This document shows positions 23,580 to 34,714 of a stretch of 64,000 bases of DNA, piece by piece. Made by a program: the position numbers and the translations under genes. This DNA is from Podocnemis expansa (lineage: Eukaryota > Chordata > Testudines > Podocnemididae). The stretch lies in assembly GCA_007922195.1 (NCBI GenBank), contig ML682067.1:9918112-9982111 (forward strand), read 5' to 3'. Positions within the stretch are counted from its first letter, which is position 1; the number at the start of each line of letters is the position of its first letter. The notes under the pieces are model-generated. The model saw only the letters and a list, made by a program, of their open reading frames with translations, searched no databases and was not told the origin of the DNA.

Positions 23580-23961
23580 CTGAGCCAGCTCTCACTGAGC
23601 ATGCTCAGAACCATGCCAGGTAAGGGGGCCCTGGGAGACAAGTTTGGGTGCATGCAAGCTGGCACATGGGGGAGGGGGTTGGTCCGGGGCAGTGGGGGAA
23701 GAGGGTGCACCACGGTGGGGGTTGGATGACCAGAGGCCAGATGGGGGCTGAGGGCAATAGCTGGGATGGGGGCAGGAGCTGGGATGAGGGGAAAGCCTTT
23801 TGGGGGCAGGAACTGGGGTGGGGGGGCTGGTGCTTTGGAGGCAGGAGCTGGGGTGCAAGGTAGGTGGGTGGGCAGCTGATGGCTTGGGGGCAAGAGCTGG
23901 GGTGTGGAAGGGGGCCCTCCTGTGCAGGAAGAGGGCACTCCAAATTATACTTTAACCCCTG
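23580..23961. mobile_element. GC-rich hAT-type MITE fragment (right end TTTAACCCCTG)
   Basis: G-rich sequence with GGGGGCAGGAGCTGGGGTG words ends CCAAATTATACTTTAACCCC TG at 23961, the right terminus of the CAGGGGTTAAAGT family. No left terminus is visible. A segment GGTAAGGGGGCCCTGGGAG near 23618 is also found inside the other hAT at 50207, which suggests exchange of interior sequence. Immediately left (23521-23540) GGTATGTCTTCACTGCAG resembles yet another MITE terminus. Confidence 0.6.
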
Positions 23962-24285
23962 GGCGCAGCATCACCAGCACTGCTGCCTACTGCTAACCTT
24001 CATCTTTTCCACAGGGTAGGCAGTGATGGAGAGCGGGGTTGGTTGGGCCAGCTTCACACGGGGGTGAGAGGACCTGGGGCAACTGGCTTGGACAGCTCCA
24101 GGCAGGGGAATATGCTCACCTCTTGGCTCTCACTTCCAGGCTGGCCATGGATTGGGAGGTGAGGGGGAAGAGGAGGACCAGGGTGGTGGGGCAGAAGAGC
24201 AGGGATTGGGGTCAGAGTTCCAATGCTTGTGCAGTCTTTGTCTAGCACCCTCAGAGCAGCGTACTACAGGAGCTACACATATCTC

Positions 24286-25056
24286 CAGGGGTTAAAGTAT
24301 AATTTAGGGGGCCCTGAAACCCTCCTAAATTGGTAGGCCCCCCTCACACCAGGGTGGATCCCCCTCACCCATGCCAGCTACTCAGGGGTTAAAGTATTAT
24401 TTGGGGGGCACTGGAACCCTCCTAAATTTCCAGACCCCCTCAAACAGGTCTGGGCTCACCTTCACATAGGTCTGGGTCCACAAATGCCTGCCCCTCACCC
24501 CAGCTACTGCCCTCCAGCCCAGGTAGGCATTTGCGACTACTTCTGAGCACCACATGCATTGGTTATTCCTTTGCTCCACCCACCCCCCAGCTGCATACAC
24601 ACACACACACACCCAGGTACACACCCCCAGCTACACACCTACCTCACACAATCCTCAGCAGCATTCCCTGTCCTCCAGCAGCTCCGTGCCCCCCCATCCC
24701 AGAGGCCAGCGACCCCCTTCCCCCAGCCCCACCATGGGGCTCCCCCTGGCTCAGCCGAGGCCTTACCTCAGCTGTTTGCATGCTGGCTGACTGGCTGGAA
24801 GCTACTTCCTGGCCACAAGCTGCTCCCCCCTACAGGGAGATTTACAAACTCCCAGCCTGCCGCAGCTCTCTTGGCTGGGCTTAAGGTGGAGCGCATCAGA
24901 ACCCTGCCTTCCGACTGCTGTATGTATTTTTAGGGGCCCTGGAACTCAGCCCTCCAGTGTACTCCTCTATTTTTAGGGGGCCTGGAATGCTGCCTGACTA
25001 AAAATGGGGGGCCCTGGAACTGCATTCTGGTGCATCCCCCCTTACTTTAACCCCTG
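24286..25056. mobile_element. hAT-type MITE, CAGGGGTTAAAGT family, with duplicated left end
   Basis: The element starts CAGGGGTTAAAGTATAATTT and ends TTACTTTAACCCCTG. The flanks are CATATCTC (24278-24285) and CACATCTC (25057-25064), 7 of 8 identical. A second left terminus CAGGGGTTAAAGTATTATTT with the following GGAACCCTCCTAAATTTCCA begins at 24383, so the first hundred bases are present twice in tandem. The interior has a short (AC) run near 24598 and TTTTTAGGGGGCCTGGAA repeats. Non-coding. Confidence 0.85.
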
Positions 25057-25064
25057 CACATCTC

Positions 25065-26751
25065 TGAGACTACAGTTAAATATTATATCTTACTTGAGAA
25101 ATAGTATGTAATCATGCTAGAAATAACTGTACTATAATGGATATGCACAAGGCATTTTTGTGAAAGGATGTCCAAGATGAGCTCCAAGAGGTTTTGATAC
25201 AGTTTGGTGAGGAAATACGTATTACTGCATTGGCTGGCTGGTATAGTTGAGGCTTACTTGCAGAAAAGAAAACACATTTCTGCAGGAGCAAGAGTGCTGT
25301 AACCTATCAGGAATCCTTGATGGTTAAATGATGGGGGTAATAAAATATACTGCAAAAAATCCATTAAAACTATGAGATTGGGTAGGGCAGTCATTACTGT
25401 TTTTATGTCATTAGGAAAAGCATTAGAAAGTCCCCATTACCTCATCTCTGTCTCTCTGTTGTCTCTCTCTTTCAGGTATCTATCCCCCCACTTTTGGCAC
25501 TACCAAGTGACATATTTGAGAATCTAAGTCTGCAAAGGGGAGTGTTGTGTGGCAGCAGAAATCTCCCATCACGTGGGACTTCTGCTGGTGTCAATGAGTT
25601 AAGCCAGTGTATCTGTGGGTTGGATGTGGCAGTGTAAAGAGTATTTAAATTATTGAAAGTTTTTAAAATTAAGATTTGTTCAGTGGTTACATTTTATCCA
25701 CAACCACTGAAGACTTACACTGGGAAAAACTGCTTACCATAGATAAGATGCTGGGGCTTGCATTTGGACTGGATGAGGTTGGTTCACTCCCTCATTTGCT
25801 GGGGATGTCATGTTTTATTGATAAATATTTTTATTAATACATCACAGAATGCATTAGGTGAAGGTAACAGAACCTTCCCAAGTAATGAAGTGTGTATTTT
25901 AGAGACTCTCAATGCATCAGTCCTACAGTAACTTCAATGCGAGGCTGAACTATGGAATGAAGGATAAGATAAATTTTTGAGTGTGAACAAGTTCATAAGG
26001 TGTAATTGGAAAGGCAGCTAGCTACTTGCCTTGCTCAACACCAAATACTCTCCTGGCAAGACATGTATCCCCAGGCTTTTAAAAATATTAAAAATGAGTC
26101 TGTCATTGCTACTTGTATTACAATAGCACCTGAAGCCTCCAGATAAGGTCAGGATCCCATTAGGCTGGGTTCTTTCCATACCCATGACTTGGAAACCATA
26201 CCAGCCGTAACACCTTACAACCTAGAGAGAACAATTATTTCCATTTTACAGATAAGAAGACAAAGGCCTTCAGTAATGCAAACACAAATGTTTTATTTTT
26301 CAGCACGTGAGCGGTCCCATTGAAGTCACACACTGAAATCCTCATTCTGTTGAAGTCAATGGCTAAACTCCCACTGATTTCACAAGGACTAGGCCCTCAC
26401 CCAACATTTTTAAGGCAGACAGCAGAGCTAGGAATCCAACTAACTTCTTTTTAGTAGTAATCCAGTGCCTTAACAACAAGCACACCTTTTCTCTCACCTA
26501 TCTGGCTATATATATGTCTATTATCTGAATAGTTATGTTATTTGGCATAGTAGTACTTAGACATCCCAGTTAGGATTCAGGGTCCGATTATTGTTGAAAC
26601 ACTTATTAAGAGACAGTTCTTATTCTGAGGAATTTACTGGGAAGGACTGTAACAGGAGAGATATTTTGCTGCTTCTTGAAGCAAAATATTTCATATGAGC
26701 TTGGTGATCCTCCTTCATTTCACTTTGTTCCCAAGATCAATAGACTTCTTG
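25065..26751. other. Intergenic, no gene seen
   Basis: No gene is seen. Around 26107-26285 the sequence resembles old amniote repeats (AATAGCACCTGAAGCCTCCA, then CCATTTTACAGATAAGAAGA), and 26318-26400 has two CATTGAAGTCAATGG-type words from the palindromic MITE family. Confidence 0.6.
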
Positions 26752-26919
26752 TTCCAAAGGGGCAGCCGTGTTAGTCTAGTAAAGCAAAAAAAGCAAGGAG
26801 TCTTGTGGCACTTGAAGACTAACAGATTTATTTATCACGTGAGCTTTCGTGGGAGAATATCTCACTTTGTCAGACGCTTTGAAGAGGGAGAACTTACAGA
26901 ATTGGATGAAAATAAATGC
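26752..26919 (-). mobile_element. Short retroelement (Penelope-like candidate), nearly full single arm
   Basis: The longest simple copy reads on the plus strand TTCCAAAGGGGCAGCCGTGT, TAGTCTAGTAAAGC, GTCTTGTGGCACTTGAAGAC, TTTATTTATCACGTGAGC, TTTCGTGGGAGAATATCTCA and CAGACGCTTTGAAGAGG, then CTTACAGAATTGG. On the minus strand GAAA of the hammerhead-like core is intact, while CTGACGA has become CTGACAA. No inverted arm follows. The 5' outer limit and target duplication are uncertain. Confidence 0.85.
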
Positions 26920-27542
26920 AGGGGAGTGTAAGACATGGGATCAGGTCATACTGCAACAGCAAATCGAAGCATTTGTAAGGATTCAAACTCCAGGAGAGAG
27001 CATACAGAGGGAGGGTGAAGTCAAATTACTTGTTATAATGTGAAAAGAATCCATAGTCACGATTCAGCCCTGCTTTCGCACACTTTAATTTGCATATTAG
27101 TTCAATTTCAGCTGTATCTCTTTGAAGTCTTGATGCCCCATTGATTTTCTTGTTGGTTCTCTTTGTGTATCTTAACTAAGAAATAATTACAGGATTGTTG
27201 CCAAGTTTCCTCTGTTACATACTCTCGAACAACAGGAATCAGACAGATCTAGTTCTTGTAGAAAATTTTCAAGACCCATGAAAGTATTTTCAGATTCTGA
27301 GGGTTATTAGCAAGGAAGCATTGGTTTTATCAGGTTTACTGATATAAATATTTACAATATAAATTAGCAAGCAAATATAAACGGCTGGAAAGAGCTAAAA
27401 ACAATTGCTTAGTGAGATCCTGCCAAGGAAGTGATCTTGCCTCACTGTCCTTAATGATCATCACTCAATCGCTTAGTTTGTGAGGTCATGCCATGGAAGA
27501 TCATGGAAGTGATCTTGCCCCACTGTCCTAAAAGGTCACCTA
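26920..27542. other. Intergenic, no gene seen
   Basis: Ordinary sequence. The phrase GATCTTGCCWCACTGTCCT occurs twice within 27420-27535, a short local duplication of about 60 bp. No gene is recognised. Confidence 0.55.
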
Positions 27543-27553
27543 TTTCTATACTA

Positions 27554-27712
27554 GTTCCAGAAGGGAAGTCCTGTTAGTCTATTTCAGCAAAACAAACAAA
27601 GAGTCCTGGGGTACTTTTAAAGACTAACAAATTTGTTTACCCAATGAGCTTTCAGCTCATGCAATAAATTTGTTAGTCTCCAAAAGTGCCCCAGGACTCC
27701 TTGGGTTTTGTT
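27554..27712 (-). mobile_element. Short retroelement (Penelope-like candidate), inverted two-arm copy with TSD
   Basis: The left arm contains the family's 3' end (GTTCCAGAAGGGAAGTCCTG) through CCCAATGAGCTTTCAG. The right arm is inverted, from CTCATGCAATAAATTTGTT to GGACTCCTTGGGTTTTGT, stopping at the usual A-rich breakpoint. The flanks TTTCTATACTA (27543-27553 and 27713-27723) are an exact 11-bp duplication, the best in the window. The turn removes the hammerhead-like core. Confidence 0.9.
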
Positions 27713-27829
27713 TTTCTATACTAACTATAGAGGTTATATTATATTCATAAGGATACAAGCAGCAGTGGCTGAAAAGACCCTTTCTGGTGGTGAGGTGGAA
27801 GGCAGGAGATACTCTGGATTAGAGGAGAT

Positions 27830-27998
27830 CAGGAGCGCCACAGGCCCTGGAAAAGCCCCGGGGCTCGGTGCGCTGGAATTCAGGGCTCGTGTGCTGCTGC
27901 TGCAACTGCCTTGGGCCACCTGGTGGTGGCGGCCCTGGGGCTTGGGTGCTGAGACTCAGGGCTCAAACCTTGTAAGCCCGGTGCCAGCGACGCTAGGA
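27830..27998. mobile_element. Probable hAT-type MITE fragment, CAGGGGCATCGCTGG family
   Basis: CAGGAGCGCCACAGGCCCTGG at the left and GGTGCCAGCGACGCTAGGA at the right resemble the termini of the copies at 22050 and 33253. The 8-bp flanks do not match, so the ends or the element are degraded. It lies about 0.8 kb upstream of the DBX2 ATG. Confidence 0.45.
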
Positions 27999-28539
27999 GG
28001 GAGGTGAAGATTTGCCCAGGTTTGAAAACGTCAAGACACTGAGCTGGGAAATAATTAGCTCAACTGGGTCTTGATATCAACCTACCAAATCTGTCTGTCC
28101 TGCCTCTGTTTTTGTAGCAACAACTCAGTGAGTTGGGCAGCAGCAGCAGCTTCTCCAGGACTTGAAATGGGGGGGGGGGGCTGTAGGGGTATTCACTAAA
28201 TTGTTATAACACTGTTACTAGCCGGCAACTGGGGGGGGGGGGTGTTGAGAAATTCAGGGGGGTCTAGGGGTGTGTGCAGAGAGAGCATTAGGGAAATCCC
28301 TGCTGGGCAGGTAGGTGTCCACAGATCCCCTTGCCTCTGCTCCATAACTAGGCTTCCCAGATGGCAGGCAGAGGGAGGACACGTCCTCCATCCGGCAGGT
28401 ATCTTAAAAAGCCAGGATTTTGTCTGGCTTTTTACTGAGAGGGGCTCAAGTATGCCGGGTGCCCCAGAACGCCCTGTTGGTAGCGGGAAGCCTGCCAGGC
28501 CCCTGAAACCAGAGACGATTCCATGAACACTCCCTGTTC

Positions 28540-29130
28540 TCCACGGGGCCGCCAGTGCCCCCCTTCTCCTCCTTCCCAGGCTTTGGTAGCTGGCAGCCCT
28601 GGCCAGCCTCCTCCTTGCCTGGGCGGGCCCATCGCGGGGGCGGCGGGGGGGGGGACGGGAGTTTCCCCTCGGGGAACCCTCGCTCCCCCCGGGGCTCGGG
28701 CGGCCCTTTAGTGTGGCCGCGGCCCTGCCGCTGAGGCGGGCTGGGCGCCGACACACCTTCCCGCCCGCGCTCGGGATCGGGATCGGGCCCCGCCATGCTG
28801 CCCAGCTGCGGCGTCGGCGGCGGCGGCGGCTCCTCGCCGGGCCCCGCCGCCCTGGGCAAAAGTTTCCTCATCGAGAACTTGCTGCGCGCCGCCGCCCCGC
28901 CGAGCCTCGCCCGGCCCCGGCCCGGCCCGGCCCGCTGGGCCGCCCCGCCGCCGCCCGCTCCGGAGAGAGCCGCCCTCCTCCCGCCGCCGGGCACAGGTGA
29001 GGCCGGCGCGCGCCCGGGTCGTCGGCAGAGCCGCGCCTCCCTTCCCGCCCGCCGCTCGCCTCAGGCCCCGGGCCGCGGGCGGCGGGGACGCTCTGCCCAG
29101 CCGCCCTGCGGAGCTGGCTGGTTTCTCCGC
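28540..29130 (+). promoter_or_regulatory. DBX2: CpG island with DBX2 promoter / 5' UTR
   Basis: A sharp local rise in G+C and CpG density spans the region just upstream of the DBX2 ATG, exon 1 and the first part of intron 1. No TATA box is visible near 28700-28794; the sequence is GC-box-like and CCCGCC-rich, as expected for a CpG-island homeobox promoter. The transcription start is not visible by eye. Two G runs lie just upstream (28168-28179 and 28231-28243). Downstream, the island is bordered by a repeat insertion at 29144. Antisense open frames of 100-195 codons across this region come from GC-rich codon bias and have no recognisable domain. Confidence 0.75.
28795..28996 (+). CDS. DBX2: DBX2 coding exon 1 (N-terminus, eh1-like motif)
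   Basis: This is the first coding exon of the developing-brain homeobox transcription factor 2, a nuclear DNA-binding protein of ventral neural tube patterning. The ATG lies in GCCATGC (purine at -3). The reading frame gives MLPS, a Gly/Pro/Ala-rich stretch, then GKSFLIENLLR at residues 21-31, a segment shared with mammalian DBX2 and resembling an eh1 Groucho-binding motif. The exon closes at GGCACAG followed by the strong donor GTGAGG at 28997, leaving one base (phase 1), which fits exon 2 exactly. It encodes 67 full codons, clearly shorter than the mammalian exon-1 part as I remember it. GC content is very high because the exon sits in a CpG island. Gene identity is secure from exons 3 and 4. 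The donor is the least certain point: the frame stays open to 29157, but the read-through shows no DBX2 likeness. Confidence 0.88.
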
Positions 29131-29143
29131 ATCGGGGCCATTT

Positions 29144-29283
29144 CCAGAGGGCTGTAGGCTGGTCCGGCCAAAATCCAGCAAGGAGTCGTCTGGCACTTTA
29201 AGACTAACAGGTTTGTTTTTCGCAGCAGCTTTCGTGGGAGAAAATCCCACTTGGTCAGTGCCACACGACTCCTTGTTTTTCTT
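29144..29283 (-). mobile_element. Short retroelement (Penelope-like candidate), inverted two-arm copy in DBX2 intron 1
   Basis: Only 148 bases past the exon 1 donor, the copy reads CCAGAGGGCTGTAGGCTGG, CAGCAAGGAGTCGTCTGGC, AGCTTTCGTGGGAGAAAATC, CCCACTTGGTCAG, then the short inverted arm TGCCACACGACTCCTTGTTT. The minus strand shows GAAA and a perfect GTGGGA/TCCCAC stem but CTGACCA in place of CTGACGA. Flanks share GCATC but a clear duplication is lacking. Confidence 0.8.
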
Positions 29284-29530
29284 TGCATCCGCCACGGGAA
29301 AATCGGTAATCGGTGGAGCCGTCCTCCCGCGCTCATTTTGGGACGACCTGCGCTTATGTTTATTGCCGCTTCCTGCATGTCTTCCACATTAAGGTTTTTC
29401 CTGACATTTCCAGATTCTTGTACCCAAAGCCGCAGTCTCCTTTGTTTCCCTTCTCCAGGATATTGTAGCTCATATTCTGGCTATGCTTACCATTCACTCA
29501 AAAACCTCTCATTTTCCAAGTACTCTTACC

Positions 29531-29682
29531 AATGTTCCCTCTAATTACTCGTAGGCTGTGTGCACAAAAACATTTCTTTGTGAGCACCAGTATTAGCACT
29601 ATTGAACACTTTATTTTGTTGCGTGCGCAGGCATTATGACCTGTGTGCGTGCACACACACGCACAGCTTAGAGGGAACAGTG
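29531..29682. mobile_element. hAT-type MITE (AATGTTCCCTCTAA termini)
   Basis: The ends AATGTTCCCTCTAA and TTAGAGGGAACAGTG are inverted repeats. The flanks are CTCTTACC (29523-29530) and CTCTTAAC (29683-29690), 7 of 8 identical. The interior is rich in alternating GTGCGC and CACACACGC. A longer copy of the same family is at 60935. It lies inside DBX2 intron 1 near the CpG island. Confidence 0.85.
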
Positions 29683-32600
29683 CTCTTAACTTGGATACCT
29701 GATCACTCCTTTTCGTACATTGCCGTGATTGGCTGTGCCCGTTTTCAAACATTTGCTTAATAAAAAAAACTTTAAATCTTTCTTCCTTACTCAGAATCGC
29801 TAGCGACTGGGTAAAAAGTAAACGCGGGTTCTGCCTCCAAATTCTCTACCTGGTTTATCCAGCGGCTGAGATAGATTCAAGCACAGTTGATAAAAATTAT
29901 GCTTTCCCTCTTACACCTACAGTCTTAGAACTGAAGTTATTTTAATTTTCTTTCCATTCATATTCTTAGTGTTTTCAAACACCTGTGTGGAAATCAGGAT
30001 TGATGCTATAAAAGTGGAGAACAGATCATTAGGCTGCTTCTGTTCCCACTGAAACGAACGGGAGTTTGGATGTTGATTTCGTTGCAGCACTGGCCACCAG
30101 GATGGATTAAAAACAGAGCAGTGGGTTCAAATGAAAAGGTTGAATCTGCTGTTATATGATGTAATGTAAGGGCTTTAAATCTTCTTTGGGAAAATTTCCC
30201 TCAGTGCAAGAGCACGGTGTTATTTAAATCAGTTCTGAATGGCAGGGTTGTGTGGAAGAAAGTCAGTTGTAGCCTTTCTCTTTGTTCAGGATGGCAGTTA
30301 CATTAATCTGTCATATTTGACCTGTTTCTTCATATAACATCTGGTTAAAACAAGGTTACTCTCCTCCATGCCTGTGGATTAATAACCACAACAATATCTT
30401 TAACCAATAATACCTGACACGCTAAGGAAGACTTTAAATCTTTCTTAGTCCTTGTTCTTTCAGTGTTGCTAAGTGATCATAATCTGAAATGACAGCAGAG
30501 AGGGTTAACATGAACAAACATACAGGACAGAGCTGTAATCTTTCTGAGTTCAGGAAACACAAGAAGGGTCACAGATTCCTAGATAATAAGTTTAGGCACT
30601 AATGTTACTGGCCATCCCTGGTATCCTGTTGATCTTAATAGGCACAACAAAAGATACAAGATTGGGCCTTCTGTAGCAAAAAGTAATTGAACCGTGTCCA
30701 TTACCATTTTCTTGAAATTTCTGACAAAACATTGGGGGGCAAAATTCACCACAGAAACTTTATCACAACTTTGCAGAGTATGTCTAATACTATAGCCCCT
30801 TCTACACTGAAGTAAAAGCCATTGCTTTATTAGATTTATAGAGATAGATGAAAGATTTATCACTTGAACTGGTAACCCTACCAATAATCTGAACTGTACA
30901 GAATTTTGCTGTAGAATGTGGCAGCCACAGCTTTTTATTTATTATTCTCAGGTTTAATTGCACTGCAAGTTTGAACTGTACAAAGCTTTTTCCCAGACAA
31001 ATTGTGCTTCTTTGGAGTGTTTCTTGTCATGTACATTTTGTTGTAAGACATTTTAAAAAATTATTCTTGAGGATAACATACCTCATCTAGTTATGTAGGT
31101 GTCCAAACCTGGGTTAGAAATTAGTTCATTAAAACTGTATAGTAAATTAAATGTGTATCTATTAATTAAAATAGCCACTGCAATGTATCTAGTTGTTCTA
31201 GACCAATATAATATTTTCAGAGGCTGAATATATTTAAAATAAAAAAAGTATTTAGAATCAAAGTAAAAAAAAAAAACAAAACAAAACCAAACTCAAAATA
31301 TTAAGTGTAGTACAACCTTAAACTGCCACTGCAAGAGGTGTGTTTTAAACCCTAAACCTGAAAATATGGCATATTTTTGAATGCTCCAAAATAGTTTATT
31401 TACTGTAAATGAAATCCCACAAGTAGTTCCTACTCATAGCCCCAATTACTTAAACGAGTCTACTCAAAGAAATGAACAGGATTGGATCCGGTAAGTGCAT
31501 GTTTAAATTTGCAAATTATCAAAAAATGAAAAATTCTTTTAACATAATTTCCCTCCCTAATTTTATACTAAGTTGGTTTAGAGTGGTGAAAGAAATGGGA
31601 AAGGATGTACATTTGTCCTGATTTTGTGTAAATGTTGCTTATATTAAAAAAGAAAATGAACGTTTAAAAATGCCAGTGAAGAATGCTGATTTCTCCAAAG
31701 CTCACCACTATTTCTGGTTATTAGAAACTAGGTGACAGTTACTGAGTGCCCAGTCTTGCACGTACTTGCATGATTAGTCCTTTCTCTGACCAGTACGCCA
31801 ATGGAATTGTGCATTTGAGTAAACCATTGCAGGGTCAGACTCTCCAAGTAGCAATGGACCTGATCGTAATTTCTCTTGAGCTCAAAGCTTCCAATGATTT
31901 CGGTAGGAATCTTGGATTGAAGGATCAGTCCCTTATAAGTGAAACAAGGAATGCCTGGTCCAATCCTGCCTTATTTCCTCAGGCAAAATTTCCAATAAAG
32001 TTTGAAAAAAAAACAACCCATAAACATTCAAGAGACAGATTCTGATCTCAGGTACCCCAGTGTAAAAAGTGCAGTGCTGAAGCTGTGACCTAGGAGGTGT
32101 TCTGAACTTTAATGTAAATTAGATGAGAAACTGGCCTTTCCCACTGAATTCTACAGCCCATATTCAGGCAAGGAATCTTTTCTCATTAGAGTAATCTTAG
32201 TGGAAATACTCACACCATTACAGGCTATATTTGTGAGTAAGGGTGAGAGGATCAGGGCTTTCTGCTATTTTTCTTGTTGATGCAACAGAAGGACAAGAGT
32301 TTTGTCATATGTAGTGTCAGGACTGTAGGACTGGAACAAAACAAAGGTGTTTTAACTAGAGGATTTATACTGTATATTCACTGATTCTTCTGTCGTATCT
32401 CAGTGATAACTTACTTTTTTCCTTTAAACAAGTAATAGTGTTTATTGTAGTTTTTTTCTTCATGCAGTAAACATTAGTATGTACCCCTATTCCCGTAGAA
32501 TAATTCTCAGAGGTCAGATTTTCAAAATGACCACTGATTTTAGGTGCCTTAAATTTTTTATATGCACTGTTAGGCAACTGAAATGGGCCTGATATTCAGG

Positions 32601-33252
32601 AAGTGCTGGGAACCTACCCTCTGAAAATCAGACCTATATTAATTGTCTCGGGTTGAGCATTCCAAGCCAGTTGGATGCTGAAGAAAATCTTGGCTTAAGT
32701 CTTAACTAAAATGAATGATCATGACAAGGCAAATTGAGCTCTTATGACTTATAAATATACATGCTTTATGCACACTCTGAGCTAGTTATTGTAGGAGTAT
32801 TTCTTAGCATTATCAATCATATATAAAAGAAAAGAATATGCTTTTTCAATGAAGGGGAATTGAAATATATCACCATGTTGTGTTCAGTATTGTATTGCTT
32901 TTGTACCCACAACTTCCAGTGAGGTCAGTGGGAGTTTTAGGGAGCAAGAAACAAACAGTCTGGATGCTGAGAATCTGAATAAACTGAATCCATCTACAGT
33001 TCTGAGAATAAGTGTCTACAACTTCTGTAAAAATATGAACAAATGGGCTGATTTATAAAACCTTTTAACACCCTGTAAGGACACAAATCCTGGTTTTTGT
33101 AAACATCTAAAAACTCCCATCAATGCCCGCAAAGGATGCAGGATGCAACCCTTTTTCTGTGACATCTGGTCATGGCAACATCAGACTGCATTAAAGCCAT
33201 CGTGACTCTCCATCAAGCAGAGTTTTATTGTGTGCTTTTTCATTCCTGTCTT

Positions 33253-33585
33253 CAGGAGTGTCACTGCCCCGGGAAGGACCCAGGGCACTGGCCCAGGACA
33301 CGGCCCCCTGGCCACGGGCCACGCCCTCAACCCTGATTCTGCACTGGGGCCCGACCCGGCCTCAGGCGCCCCGGATCCCTGGCCGGGGACAAGGCAGGGA
33401 GCGGCAGCAGCAGCCATGGGCAGCCAGGCCTAGGACAGGGCTGCAAGCAGCTGCTGCCACCACGGGCGGCTGGGCCCCAGATCTCCAGCTGGAGACCGGG
33501 AGAGGCAGGGGCCGCGTCAGGACACGGGGCACTGGCGCTGAGACTCGGCATGAACCCTATGTGCCAGGCCCCAGCGATGCCCCTG
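33253..33585. mobile_element. hAT-type MITE, CAGGGGCATCGCTGG family
   Basis: The left end is CAGGAGTGTCACTGCCCCGG and the right end GGCCCCAGCGATGCCCCTG. The flanks CCTGTCTT (33245-33252 and 33586-33593) are an exact 8-bp duplication. The interior is GC-rich with GGCCACGGGCCACGCC words; open frames on both strands are compositional. Confidence 0.9.
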
Positions 33586-34714
33586 CCTGTCTTGTGTTAT
33601 AAAGGGTCTTCATTTATATTTCCACAGTTTTAGCCCCATGGGTACCTGTAATAATACCTCTAAAATGCCCCCAGTGAAAAACTGGATGATGAACAGTCAT
33701 CCATAAAGCATCACAGTTTGAACTACATGACACAAAGAACAGTCGTCAAGGAGAAATCCTTTGCTGGCTGTAAGGCCACTAAAGGGGTTAAAATCAAAGC
33801 TTGCCTTCACTGCGTTGATATGTAATTTGTACACTGAGTTATGGAATTTTAAAGTTATTTTAAATTATTTTGATTTTTTATTACCACTATATGCAAGTAG
33901 CATAATATATAAAAATTAAACCATAAAGGCAAACACGGAGGGACCCTGTGTTGGTGTAACCTGGTTGTAACTCCATAGAGCTCAATGGAATTATGTCAAT
34001 TTACCCTGACTGAGGACCACAAGTAATAAAGCAAAAATGTTTTAACTGTTGAATCTGACTGCTTAAACATTAATGGTCACTAATTCTGGAATTAAAGGCC
34101 TGCTTAGTCTGTGGAACTCATTACTGAAAAATGTCATGACCTCATATTTAGGATTTTAAAAAAGGATTAGACATTATATTCATAACAAGAGTATTGCAAA
34201 TTATACTTAAAATAACAAACAAACAAACGGAAGCTTGGAGGCACTTAAACCCTCATTTGTCAGGGCGTAAGACGGTGCTGACTCCTGGGAGTTAGGAGGC
34301 AAGGTTGCCTGGGTGTAGATTATCCCATTACCAGCTACTGCTGGGTTTTTTGTACCTTACTTTGAAAGATCAAGTACTGGCCGGAGTGGTGACAAGAAAC
34401 TGGGCTAGACAGACTGTTAATCTGATCTAATACTGTAGTGTTTATGTTCCTAGGTAACTATGGCCTAATCTGTCTCCTGTGAGTGTGGTCCTGATTCTCC
34501 ATTGCCTTGCGTAGACATTGACACGCATGTAAAATTCTGCCCTTCTGATCTTGTTAAAATTGACATCTGTTTTGCCCACAGAAGTCTAAATGACTGCACA
34601 AAGTACAAGGCAGCAAAGAATCATGCTGTCTCTTCTCAACACGGGGTTACTTCAGGGTGTATTATATGGAGCGGCTAGACCTTCTAACCATTAGAAATTG
34701 CAGCTGATTTAGAA

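Noticed and set aside
23100..23943. Antisense Pro-rich frames of 112-177 codons
   Set aside because: They lie across GC-rich hAT MITEs with defined ends; repeated PPSSCPP-like phrases come from repeated GGGGCAGGAGCTGG words.
22040..25064. A single large GC-rich gene or CpG-island cluster
   Set aside because: Target duplications show that the GC-rich blocks are separate MITE insertions, not promoters.
26752..26919. tRNA-derived SINE reading of the GTGGCACTTTTAAAGACTAA family
   Set aside because: I first read the CCAGAGGGGTAGCC end as a Pol III head. I see no convincing A and B boxes, and the inverted arms and the hammerhead-like core on the opposite strand fit a Penelope-like element better. 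The SINE reading is not excluded.
28196..29295. Several overlapping antisense frames of 100-195 codons over DBX2 exon 1
   Set aside because: They fall in the CpG island, where GC-rich sequence suppresses stops. An antisense transcript may exist, but nothing in the sequence supports a protein.
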